A program made the position numbers and the translations under genes. The notes beneath the pieces were generated by a model. The model did no database searches. It saw only the letters and a list, made by a program, of their open reading frames with translations, and was not told where the DNA came from. A DNA stretch of 64,000 bases from Isoetes taiwanensis. Taxonomy: Eukaryota > Streptophyta > Lycopodiopsida > Isoetales > Isoetaceae. Where the stretch lies: contig JAJEKV010000062.1 of assembly GCA_021234155.1 (NCBI GenBank), forward strand, positions 8,451,408 through 8,515,407, written 5' to 3'. Shown here piece by piece: positions 12,276 to 21,599 of this stretch; within the stretch, counting starts at the first letter, position 1; each line of letters opens with the position of its first letter.

Positions 12276-12903
12276 AAATCCGGCATGCCCATGCCATCAA
12301 GGCCAATGCAAAACATCCCCAAAATCATTTTGCCGCTTGCATTGCATCAACATCGTTACGCTTGCTTTTACGCATCACACCGCAAAACATCGGTCATGTG
12401 CTCGCTCCCCGTGCATCAGCCCTTCAAACAACTCTGAAATCCGGCCCTTCACGGAACTCCTCCGCCATAGCCACGCTGCCCTGCCTTGCCGAAAGCTACC
12501 ATGAATAACCCAAAACAAAAAACCTACACCATACCAATTCCTCCTCCAGAGAGCAAGAACATAGAAGTTTTTTCTCCAGAAGCAAATCTGGCTGGCAACC
12601 GTAAAGCAAACCCTTTCCTCAAAGAACCCTAAAATAAGGGACCTCGATGTTTGCATGTCTGTTTTTGGAACTTAAAAATAATTGATTTTTCAAGGAAAAA
12701 TATGCAAATGCTAAACCATTGCAAAATCATAGATAATATGTCATTTAAATATGAGAATACAGTGCGCACTCTAGATATACTAAACAGTAGGTCTCGTGCA
12801 ATACGCCCATCAAATCATATGAAAACCATAGAAAAAAACGTACAAAAATACAAAAGAAACCCTCTGTTATTATGCTACATATTGATGTGTATATCACATT
12901 TTT
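12276..12903. other. non-coding stretch between ASL fragment and foldback copy 3
   Basis: A 93-codon minus frame at 12375-12656 is Arg/Trp-rich and unrecognised; it could be captured 5' sequence of the lyase. From 12655 to 12890 the DNA resembles 9755-9935, including the shared segments GCGCACTCTAGAT and CTGTTATTATGCTACAT. The two foldback copies therefore lie in duplicated context. Confidence 0.4.
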
Positions 12904-13243
12904 TACGTAGGGCAGCGAGAGCCTCAAAAAATTTACAATACATGTACAAAATTAACACCATTAAGTACGTCCTCTCAAACCTTATAGTATTTTGCAAACC
13001 TTAATATACAGTATACAAAAACTTGTACATGCATACCCCACAAACGAGGATCGCTATGTACGGTCCAGATCTTGGAATAAAGGGAAAATATGCCCATCCG
13101 ACAGCTCTCGTTGCCCGAAGTAACCCCCCGTGTGAATATGCACCCAAACCAAAGGGGGTTTAAGGGGGATTTTAATTTAAATGTGTCAAATGCAATGGTT
13201 TGTGTTAATAATGTTAGTTTTGTGTTAATGGTTTGTGTTAAGT
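12904..13243. mobile_element. foldback element, left arm truncated (copy 3)
   Basis: From GGGCAGCGAGAGCCTC to the final TGTGTTAAGT this is almost base-for-base identical to 10034-10363, but the outer left arm is missing and replaced by unrelated sequence ending TTTTTTACGT. The near identity implies a recent duplication or conversion between copies 2 and 3. Confidence 0.75.
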
Positions 13244-13906
13244 CTCCTCAGAGACACATTTATGAACAATTTCTAGGACTCAAGTGTTAAAACATTACAT
13301 GTAGCATTGTTACAGTTAGCAATCTGCTGGAACATACAGGTCATCATTGTGCAACATACAGGTTGCCCAAATTTCAACAATACTTATGATTCAGACAATT
13401 AGGTGTATTTCCTAGCAATTCTTTTGTTTTGCTCCTTCCTATTGGGCTATGACGCGAATGTAGCAGAAAGATAGCAGCGGGCACAAATGCATGCCTAGTA
13501 TGATTAGAAATTTTAAAGAAAGAGGATGTCTGCAATACTTCAATCTTAAAGTCAAAACTTTAGAAGGTATGTATCTGCGATGGAAAGATGATATGTCATC
13601 TCGTTACATTTTAAAAAAAAAAACTCTTCTGTGGTGTTCATCATTCTGTTAGGTGTTAAAGTATGGCGCTTCTTGATTCCAGTTTATATTATTTACATAA
13701 TGTAATGGTCAAAAAGAAGGTTTCTCATTAAAGTTGAAGAATGGATATGTACCAAGAAGGAACATTTTAACTTTCTCTAGGTCCTTTATCTTACAAGAAG
13801 AATCTCTGTTATTTGTATTTTGCAATGTACAAAAAATATGTGACTCCTGTCTCCACTTTCCAGTGAGCTATTAAAGTATACAAGTGCCTGGAGGAAACAA
13901 AAATAT
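13244..13906. other. non-coding AT-rich stretch
   Basis: No gene or repeat is recognised. It ends at the ACTA flank of the large TIR element. Confidence 0.6.
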
Positions 13907-13910
13907 ACTA

Positions 13911-13935
13911 AAGTCGTATTTAATTAAAGTGGGAC
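13911..13935 (+). repeat. left terminal inverted repeat of the 13.5-kb element
   Basis: 25 bp, from AAGTCG inward to GTGGGAC, exactly the reverse complement of 27381-27405. It is preceded by ACTA. Confidence 0.85.
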
Positions 13936-14199
13936 TCATTCCATTCCCATTTTTTTTCGGAACCCGGTTAATTTACATAAAAAGTAGCACCCCGACCCGA
14001 AAACTATCCTTAATTCGAATTTTTGAATAAAACTCGGAATGCGAGCTGTGCTGCAGTTTTCCCAGGTTCGCGAGTCGAGAACAAAAACAATGCAACTGAA
14101 ACAAAGGAAATTCATTAAAGTTTGAAACCAAAGATGTAGTTGAAAAAGAATTTTTATTAATAAATTGAACAGATACAATGTATTTTACATCGGACGCAG

Positions 14200-14560
14200 A
14201 GACCATGGCGGTCTTGCTGTCACTACAATTACATCATCTTGGTAGGTGGTCCACCTTAGGGGATTAACTTGTGGCGCTTCTTCATGCCGCCCCAGAAGCC
14301 TTGGGGCAACTTTGAAGAGTGTGGAATGCCTCACGTGGAGGTGCCTCTCGAGCTACCGGGCGCGACTGGTCCACCCGACTTTTCCACTCGCCTCCCGCAG
14401 CCTTTCATCGAATATGCTCCTTCCCCAACCTCCGTGGATGTTATGCAATGCTTGCAATATGCCTTGAGCTTCCTGGACTTTCTCTTTGTTCTTCGCCTGT
14501 TCTTTATTCCTGTGGTGTAGCGAAAGCAACCTCTCGATTCGCGAGCAACCTTGTCCCAAA
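14200..14560 (-). pseudogene. degenerate Glu/Lys/Arg-rich segment of the element's minus-strand gene
   Basis: On the minus strand a frame from 14559 reads a charged helical stretch (HHRNKEQAKNKEKVQEAQ) followed by RSIFDERLREASGKV. It stops at a TAG at about 14353 and then stays open again almost to 14205. It has coiled-coil character but no recognised family. It lies downstream, in gene direction, of the FCP1-like part and could be its C-terminal end. The neighbourhood already shows half-sites of the palindrome family (CGCGAGTCGAGAA near 14068). Confidence 0.3.
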
Positions 14561-14825
14561 GGCCGGGCAAGAGTGTAGCGTGACCGGATCCGCGTGCTGA
14601 ACGGTATTTCTTCGCCTTGAGCTGGATGCGGTCGCGCCTGGAGCGGTCCCGTGATGCCCGGCGGGATGCGTGGCTGGTGTCGGATCTGTGCCTAAACCAC
14701 CTGGAGCAAGGAGAGTATGATTAACAATTACGGTGCCATTAGTCAAAACGAAGAAAAGAATGTTGAAATCAAATTACAACGGAGAACATTCATTCCATAC
14801 AACTGCATCCAATGTGGGAAGTAGT

Positions 14826-15081
14826 GTCTTTTCGACCGCGAGTCGAGAAAGGCCCATAAAAGTCAAAGTACAACCATTCTCATTAGAATATGGTTGCATC
14901 CAATCACACACGGAAGCAAACAAATGCTTTTGTCAACGAGACAATCAACATGCCTTTCTCGACTCGCGAGTCGAGAAAGGCCCAGGAAACCCAATGTACA
15001 AGCATTATCATAATAGATTGTACAAGCATTTCATCAACACGACAAGCATGCCTTTCTCGACTCGTGAGTCGAGAAAGGCAT
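14826..15081. repeat. palindrome family A: three copies about 100-125 bp apart
   Basis: Three inverted-repeat hairpins lie at about 14826-14849, 14952-14981 and 15048-15081. The middle one is a perfect 30-bp palindrome built on CTCGACTCGCGAGTCGAG with CCTTT/AAAGG extensions; the third is about 34 bp with a central mismatch. The sequence between them is itself weakly repeated (ACAAGCAT, ATCAACACGACAAGCATG), so this is a short tandem array whose unit boundary is the palindrome. Confidence 0.85.
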
Positions 15082-15194
15082 CGAAAACTCAATATACAAG
15101 TATATTCATTACAAAATGGTCAATACATGTGTTCACGTTCGATTACAATATTCACACAATTTGACTATCTGAAAGCAGGGGTCACTCTTCTTGT

Positions 15195-16030
15195 TCACCA
15201 AAGTATTTGTCGCCCATAGCTTTCATGATCGGCTTGCTTGCTCTGGATCGGGTTCCGTGAGGCTCGGATAGTTCGTAAGCACATCGGCGACAAGAATGGC
15301 GAAGAGGGATTCCGCAAAGACAGACAGAGTCCGGAAGGACAACCACCTATCCGCCTCATATTCTTCGGTCGATATGGCTTAGCAATGATTGTATTTTTTG
15401 CGGCGTTATGATAGCACTTGTAGGCGGAGTCGTCTATGATCGGGCGTGTTGTGTTTGCCATAGTCCCGAATAGCTCATAAACCCCGCCCCACCTTTTCAC
15501 CATTATAGGCTTCCCCTTTGTGATGGTCGGATCGAGGTCCTTCACATGCTCGACCCTTTCGTTTCCCCAAACGAACTTGAACTTCAAAACTGAAATGCCG
15601 AGAACACCAAGAACATTGACAATATTTTTCTTTGCCATACAAGACCATATGCCCACCGAATCCCGTGCTGTGCACCGGGCCAATAATTTCCTTAGCTCTA
15701 GGCCCGGATACACTATTTTATGCTCGTTTTTCACCGATCCGCGAGGTGTTAATCTCGAGGGACGTCTTTGTCGTGGTATACCGCAGCTAATACTCCATTG
15801 ACGTCAAATATTACAAGCTTGGTGGGACCACTGGATCGCTTGGAGTTTGGCTCGACCATATTTCCCGGTTCATCGGGATCCAAATGCGGGATCATTATCT
15901 TTTCGTGTTCTTTCCGGCCGTGGAGCAAAGTGTCTTGCTCGATTTTCATTCTCATTCTCCTCGACGACGTGAACCGTTGGAATCCATTGACAATGATCCG
16001 AGTCGTTGACCCGAATTCCTCGAAATGATG
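15195..16030 (-). pseudogene. FCP1/NIF-type HAD phosphatase-like domain, frameshifted
   Basis: Two minus-strand frames join with one frameshift near 15750. The first (16028-15751) ends with KLVIFDVNGVLAAVYHDKD. The second (15734-15195) begins near KIVYPGLELRKLL and contains VGIWSCMAKKN, ERVEHVKDLDP, KGKPIMVKRW and PIIDDSAYK. This is the order of FCP1-homology HAD domains in plants: motif I D-x-N-G, the IWS motif II, the Lys of motif III, and the DD of motif IV. The first Asp that forms the phospho-enzyme is present, and the second is Asn, as in several plant relatives. The frameshift and the embedding in a TIR element argue for cargo or a transposon-amplified family rather than a working phosphatase. 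Confidence 0.65.
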
Positions 16031-16034
16031 ACAT

Positions 16035-16140
16035 CCGGCCGAAGGAACGAGTTTTCTCGACTCGCGAAAGTCGAGAATGAAAAGAAAAAGGTATTGAAAG
16101 GAACGAGTTTTCTCGACTTCGCGAAGTCGAGAAACACCGA
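16035..16140. repeat. palindrome family A: two copies in a probable intron
   Basis: Two hairpins, TTCTCGACT...AGTCGAGAA at about 16052-16078 and 16110-16134, sit about 57 bp apart. Each is preceded by GGAACGAGTT. On the minus strand they lie between a good donor (GAG|GTGAGT, at about 16156) and the FCP1-like exon, so they fill a short intron. Confidence 0.75.
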
Positions 16141-16155
16141 TAGAGCAAAGTAAAC

Positions 16156-17716
16156 TCACCTCAATCTCAGGTTTTCAATAATGTTTTCGGCAGCATTCTG
16201 GTCCAAACCTTCGACATCCTCGTCTCCGTCAGGTTTGTCTCCCTCGTCCTCGTCGTCTTTACTGCTTCCATTTGTCTTCCTCCCCTTGAAATGCTCATGA
16301 AGCGGATCCGTGTATGACTGAATGGTTTCAACCATGTCCTTATTTCCAACCACGGATATAGGTTTCATTCCAAACAAGATAGCCCCCCCGAGAGAACAGC
16401 CATTCATGTACCACTCGCGATACAATTTGATCTTCCTCGACCAAGCTGGTTATGAAGTACTTGATAACTCTTGGCCGGATAGGAATTCTATGTATAGGAC
16501 CGGTCGCACCATCTTTCTTTGACCTTGTCCATCGATGGAACATCCTCCATAAACCTGCCCCCCCTTCCGTGGTTCCATCCGCTCTTGAGAGATCATGAAC
16601 TTGTCGAGATAATGATGCTCGCTAGACCACCACTTATCCAGTCGACCGCCGATCTTGAAATCAAAACCAAAACTATGTTGGCAAAGCTTGGTGCCTTCGG
16701 CAAGCCAAGTCCGCACTCATGATCAAGTTCAGATATAGAGTGCATGATCTTGTTGGTGAAGTTAATATCAGTTGCCCATTGGGAGACAAAGCAGCTTGTT
16801 TGATTGCCCGGCATGCAAAAAAGACAAGGAAACCGAAAGTATCCGTGTCGGTCATGTCCGCATTAACGCCTTGTACCATCGCTGCTCTATGTCAGCTTTG
16901 TCATAAAAAGGGTGGGGTCTTCGATCATATTGATGGCAAATAGTGCCACGGGTCCAGTGCCGTTCGCACCACCAAATCCCTTGTGTCCCAAAGTAACCGT
17001 AAATGGGGGAGCTATAAATGCGCCTTAAATGGGACCACCCCCGAATCCAAGCTTCCTTTTCGAATTGCCATAGCACGTTCAGGGGAAAGGAAGGGTTTTG
17101 ACGCTACGCTTCAGCTTGGTGTTGATGTAGGGTTGACATAGGCGGTTCAATTCCTTCATGTCTTCCTCATCAAGGGCAGCCTTTTCCTTGTAATAATCAA
17201 AATCATGGTATTCATTAGATGCAACGTTGCAGAACTCCGTGATGCCTTCTTCTAACGCGACGCTGCCGCTTTAGGGGCGTGGCATAATCCTTTGCGGCCC
17301 CGCAATTTAGAACTCCCTGGTCTTCCTCGCCAGGATTGTTCCCTCCAAGATTTTGCCTTGTAGGTCAAGCGTTTCTTTGTCCGTGAGGCCCCGTATCCTC
17401 TTCATGAACCGCTTGTCAAACAACTTGGGGTCCGCCTACTTGGAAATTCTCCATTGCCGTCCTTGACTTGCCTCTTGTCCATTGAGCCCATATGTCGGGG
17501 TCCATTTCTCCCGGACCGCCCTCGATTGCTAAGAATGAGGTCATATTGGTCCGAGAGAGACTCCCCCGCCTTTCCTTGGTGTTCTCTTCTTCTTCTCCTC
17601 TTCTTCCTCTCCCTCGTCATCTTCCTGTCCCTCCAGTGTAACATATCCGCATAGTTTCTCAAAGGTCTTCCACTTATCCGAGGGAGCCCTGTTTCCTTTA
17701 GGGACGCCGAGGACAA
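16156..17716 (-). pseudogene. middle part of the element's minus-strand gene, unrecognised
   Basis: Open pieces on the minus strand succeed each other in changing frames: 17716-17402 (a Arg/Glu-rich stretch after LRNYADMLHWRD), 16814-16593 (HECGLGLPKAPSFANIV), 16716-16450, and 16425-16156. The last ends in acidic DDEDEGDKPDGDEDVEG and stops at a canonical GTGAGT donor. I recognise no family. The order suggests one long protein between the ParB-like and FCP1-like parts, now broken by stops, for example around 17050-17400. Low-complexity acidic and basic segments suggest a nuclear protein, which is weak evidence. Confidence 0.35.
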
Positions 17717-17846
17717 CCCAATGCTTTCAATCGTTGCCTAGCGTGTATGATCTGGTCGGGGATAAGGGCTGCATTCGGACAATGTACCAATGTCGAGCAT
17801 GAAAGTATCTACAAACACCGGAATAAACGGTAAATAGTAGCCGGGT

Positions 17847-18231
17847 TTTCTCGACTTCATGAGTCGAGAAAGTCCCTTGAATGTCTAATTTTCTTTTACT
17901 TCTCTGGGTTTTCTCGACTTCGAAGTCGAGAAAGCTCGCATCCTTTGATTTTTACGCATTACGGCTTTCGACTCGCGAGTCGAGAAACCCCGATGATAAT
18001 CGGCAAATGTTAGGATGGCGGGGCTTTCTCGACTTCGCAGTCAAAAGTCCCATTGAATGTCTAATTTTCTTTTCTTAGCGGCTAAGGGTTTCTCGACTCG
18101 CGAAGTCGAGAAAGCTCCACATCCTTTGATTTTTACGTATTTACTCACGGCTTTTCGACTCGCGAGTCGAAAGGCCGCTGATAATCGGCAAATGTTAGGA
18201 TGGCAGGGCTTTCTCGACTCGCGAGTCGAAT
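17847..18231. repeat. palindrome family A: regular seven-copy array with repeated spacers
   Basis: Seven hairpins of 22-25 bp start at about 17847, 17910, 17966, 18024, 18089, 18151 and 18209, so the period is 56-65 bp. The copy at 17910-17933 is a perfect 24-bp palindrome. The six spacers are of three kinds, each present twice in the same order. The first contains TTGAATGTCTAATTTTCTTT, the second ATCCTTTGATTTTTACG, and the third GATAATCGGCAAATGTTAGG. The array is therefore a three-spacer higher-order repeat of about 180 bp, two units long. It lies between two exon groups of the minus-strand gene, probably in an intron. Confidence 0.85.
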
Positions 18232-18252
18232 GGAAAGATTCGTGAGAGTTAT

Positions 18253-19376
18253 TTACCCACGTGGCGGCACTTTCGCTGCTATTGTGTTCTGGCAGTGGCT
18301 AATGCTGGCCAGTTCGGTTGCTGGCGTCTCCGCCGAAAGAACTCTGCACTCTCGCTTGGCATATCTATCCTTGATCCTTTGCGGCACCTCCTTCTCCGTC
18401 TGCAATACTTGAGCCGCCCTCACTGAATGCTGACCGCCTACAACCCGTAACCGGACTTCTTTTCCCTTGGATCTTCCTCGGACTTCGGTGAACAACTCAC
18501 TTGTCGATTCGCTAAAAGGTATGACATCCGCAGGGCATTGATCTGCAGCGAGGATGTCGCACCATCGTTCAGAATCTCCGGCATGTGTCTTTGGATTAAA
18601 TTCAATGGTTGAACAAGACGGCATCTCCGTGCAAACCTTGACCGTCTAATGTCCAGCAGGCTTGTGTGATATTCCCAACGGATAATACTGAGCTAGACGC
18701 TCCATTTTCTGTGCCCCTCTCTGTGAAATCCTGATCTGATCATCTGGATCGAGGTTTGGGGAGTCGACCATATCTTCGTCTCCTTCGTCATCTGACTCCT
18801 CCCGTGTGGTGTCATCATTCCCATCTTTGTTTTTTGGTGGACTTTTTTGTGTATGAACCACAACTTCATTCCCCACTGCAGAGTGTTGTAGAGTCTTCAG
18901 CACAGTAGAAGTGAAGCTCCCCGTATTGAACAATTTTTCCCTGACTCTGGAAATCTCCATACCAAGCTCCCTGGATGTTAGGGTTCCGGCCTCCTTCATC
19001 CCTTCCAGATCCTTCCACCCAAGGTTCTGACAATTTAAAGGCGCCGGCCTTTTTTCGGTGCCCTTAGCCTTGCTCATGGAAGAGTGAGAATAATTTGAAA
19101 CTGCTAATTTTTTGGTGCGATAGAACTTACTCTTCGGCGAGCCCTCGACATGTAGTGTTAAATGCTTCGACCGCGCAGAGGCGGAGAGCACAACACCGAT
19201 TTTCTTGTACTTGTCTCCGGAGCTCTTCTTGTCCCTTTGGTGTAGAAACAGATCTTTCTCCTTCCCACTTGTCGATACCTCGACATACCACCAAGAATCT
19301 GCCGCTGTTTCAAGAAGCTCTGTCTCCAGTCCCTCGATGACGAAGAATGGAGTTCGGCCAGTCGAGAAAGCTCCAC
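18253..19376 (-). pseudogene. ParB-like exon group, copy 1
   Basis: The minus-strand coding order from the high end begins with a piece (19376-19195) that includes FFVIEGLETE and WWYVEVSTSGKE after correcting frame. Next is a 181-codon frame (19191-18646) with acidic EESDDEGDEDMVDSP near its end, and then a 123-codon frame (18624-18253). The last contains VIPFSES, KGKEVRLRVVGGQHSVRAAQVL and a Lys/Arg-rich tail. The GGQHSVRAA box with its preceding hydrophobic strand resembles the nucleotide/DNA-handling box of ParB/Srx-fold proteins (usually DG.HR..A). This is family reasoning, not proof. One in-frame stop separates the last two frames. A second copy follows at 19450-20703. Confidence 0.5.
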
Positions 19377-19430
19377 ATCCTTTGATTTTCTGTGTTACTC
19401 CTGGCTTTCTCGACTCGCGAGTCGAGAATG
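19360..19430. repeat. palindrome family A: half-site and full copy between the two exon groups
   Basis: AGTCGAGAAAG at about 19361 is a half-site. It is followed by the spacer beginning CTCCACATCCTTTGATTTT, known from the 17.8-kb array, and then a nearly perfect hairpin at about 19403-19427. The flank after it (TGGAAAGATT) is the same as after the last hairpin of the array, so the duplication of the exon group carried the hairpins along. Confidence 0.8.
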
Positions 19431-19449
19431 GAAAGATTCAGAGAGTTAT

Positions 19450-20703
19450 TTACCTTACGTAGGCGGCACTTTCATTTGCTATTGTGTTTCGCGGTGGCTA
19501 ATCGCCGCCGGGCCGGTTCTTGGCGTCTCCGTAAAAGAACTCTGCACTCTCGCTTGGCATATCTATCCTTGATCTTTGCGGCACCTCCTTCTCCGTCGCA
19601 ATACTTGAGCCGCCCTCACCGAATGCCGACCGCCTACAACCCTTAGGACTTCTTTTCCTTGAGATCTTCCTCGGACTTCCGGTGAACAACTCACTGTCGA
19701 TCTGCTAAAAGGTATGACATCCGCGGGCATTGGATTCGCAGCGGGGATGTCGCACCATCGGGTTCGAGAATCTCCAAAGATGTGTGCCGGATTAAATTTC
19801 GTGGTTGAACAAGGCGGCATCTCCGTGCAAACCTTCGGTAGATCTAATGTCCAAAGGCGGCCTTGTGTGTGATATTCCCAACGGATAATACTGAGCTAGA
19901 CGCTCCATTTTCTGTGCCCCTCTCTGTGAAATCCTGATCTGATCATCTGGATCGAGGTTTGGGGAGTCGACCATATCTTCGTCTCCTTCGTCATCTGACT
20001 CCTCCCGTGTGGTGTCATCATCCCCATCTTTGTTTTTTGGTGGACTTTTTTGTGTATGAACCACAACTTCATTCCCCACTGCAGAGTGTTGTAGAGTCTT
20101 CAGCACAGTAGAAGTGAAGCTCCCCGTATTGAACAGTTTTTCCCCGACTCACGGAAATCTCCATACCAAGCTCCACGGATGTTAGGGTTAGGCCTCCTTC
20201 ATCCCTTCGGATCCTTCCACCCAAGGTTCTCGACAATTTAAAGGCGCCCGGCCTTTTTTTGGTGCCCTTAGCCTTGCTCATGGAAGAGTGAGAATAATTT
20301 GAAACTGCTAATTTTTTGGTGCGATAGAACTTACTCTTTCGGCGGTCCTTGACATGTAGTGTTAAATGCTTTGAACCGGGCGCAGAGACGGAGAGCACAA
20401 CACCGATTTTCTTGTACTTGTCTCCGGAGCTCTTCTTGTCCCTTTGGTGTAGAAACAGATCTTTCTCCTTCCCACTTGTCGATACCTCGACATACCACCA
20501 AGAATCTGGGCCATTTGTTTCAAGAAGCTCGTCTCCGGTCCCTCGATGACGAAGAATGGAGTTCGCCGGTGATCACCGGTGAGTCCGAGGTGAATGCCGC
20601 AAGAAGAAAAAGATGGATCGGTTAAGGTATTCGACAAAAGAAAAACCTCGAGCTCACACGGGGTGTTTGTCTTCTTCTTCTTCTTTGCTCCTTGGCGAAG
20701 CAT
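19450..20703 (-). pseudogene. ParB-like exon group, copy 2 (tandem duplicate)
   Basis: This is a direct duplicate of 18253-19376 on the same strand, about 1.2 kb away. Long stretches are identical, for example the block coding for TREESDDEGDEDMVDSP. Frames are 20398-20069, 20106-19792 and 19820-19563, with more breaks than copy 1. It extends further upstream, to a frame starting at 20703 with a Lys-rich N-terminus, so it probably holds the gene's 5' end. Differences from copy 1 are clustered at CTG, CCAG and CTGG words rather than scattered. Confidence 0.55.
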
Positions 20704-21191
20704 CCCCTCCCACCGCCGCTTTCTTGGAAGTCATGTCTCAGTATGCCCTCTCATCCTCTTCGGACGACTCTGTAAATTAAGTTTCCTCCGCGCGTTGTGA
20801 GTTTTAGGACTGCATGTAAAAAAGATCGGGCGTGTTCTTTAATTTGAAGTTAAGGACATGCAATCATTTATGAAAAAAAGCGGGCTAAGGGTACAAAGAC
20901 GGGTCGGCTTTAGCCCCCCAAACACTATTTCAAATTTAATCACATCAAGGGACTAAGTGAGTGGGCGTAGTTTATCTTCCCCGCGGCATTGGGGAACTTC
21001 GAGGTCGAGGGGATCATCGACCGTTAGCGACCGAATGGCGCCGACGCCGTAAAGTCGCTAACACGCCTTTGCATATGTGTGTTTTTCCCCGACCGCGCCC
21101 TATTGCAAGCGATTGATTTGATCGATGAGCACGAGCTAAGGTAGGAAGCGGAGAGGAGCCGCCGGAACTGGGAACTCTACACTGCGGCGCC
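20704..21191. other. non-coding stretch between divergent genes of the element
   Basis: No gene is seen. The minus-strand gene starts at about 20.7 kb and a plus-strand exon starts at 21192, so this 0.5 kb would be a shared bidirectional promoter region if both are real. No clear TATA box. Confidence 0.4.
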
Positions 21192-21335
21192 ATGGAAAGG
21201 GGATACGCGAGAATCGCAGTGATACAAGTATTAGATGCGAATACACTCTTGAAGAGACCGACAGAAGAAGCAAAGACTCTGGGTGAGGCTGCGGGATCCG
21301 TGATACAGTGGCCCAAGGAATTACTGCGTGAAGAG
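21192..21335 (+). CDS. first exon of a plus-strand element gene, DUF8039-like
   Basis: An ATG at 21192 in a good context (GCGCCATGG) opens 48 codons that end exactly at a canonical donor, GAAGAG|GTGAGT. The peptide contains VIQVLDANTLL, then TLGEAAGSVIQWPKELL. A TLG.A.G..I.WPK segment following an A.V..V..N strand is typical of the DUF8039 domain in plant CACTA-type and related transposon proteins, which is recognition from memory. No continuation exon is visible before the DUF7869-like frame at 24.3 kb. The intervening 3 kb would have to be an intron or later insertions. Alternatively it belongs to a separate broken gene. Confidence 0.45.
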
Positions 21336-21599
21336 GTGAGTTTCAGAGATGCCTATGTTATTTCGCTTGTAGAACATGCCGTATGTGTTTAAATAATGGA
21401 ACTGCTGATAAGCTCGACGGATTCAGTGTTTCCTTGTCCAGCATTTTTCAGCTTCGAGAGATGATTTACTCTCTAGGTTGAGAGATGCTCGGCAAGGAAA
21501 CATTGGATCGGGGGTAAAGAACAGTTCCGTTTTAGGTGTGTTTTTTCATGGACTGTTTACTTGGAATGTTGTACATAGATCAGGCTAGGACTAAGGCCC

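Noticed and set aside
17847-18231. A true CRISPR array
   Set aside because: The layout is similar, but the repeats vary in their centres, the spacers are repeated rather than unique, no cas-like gene is near, and the DNA is plant nuclear.
18253-18624. Bacterial gene transfer as source of the ParB-like part
   Set aside because: The similarity rests on a short box, the gene appears split by introns, and codon use is not distinct; eukaryotic transposon origin is simpler.
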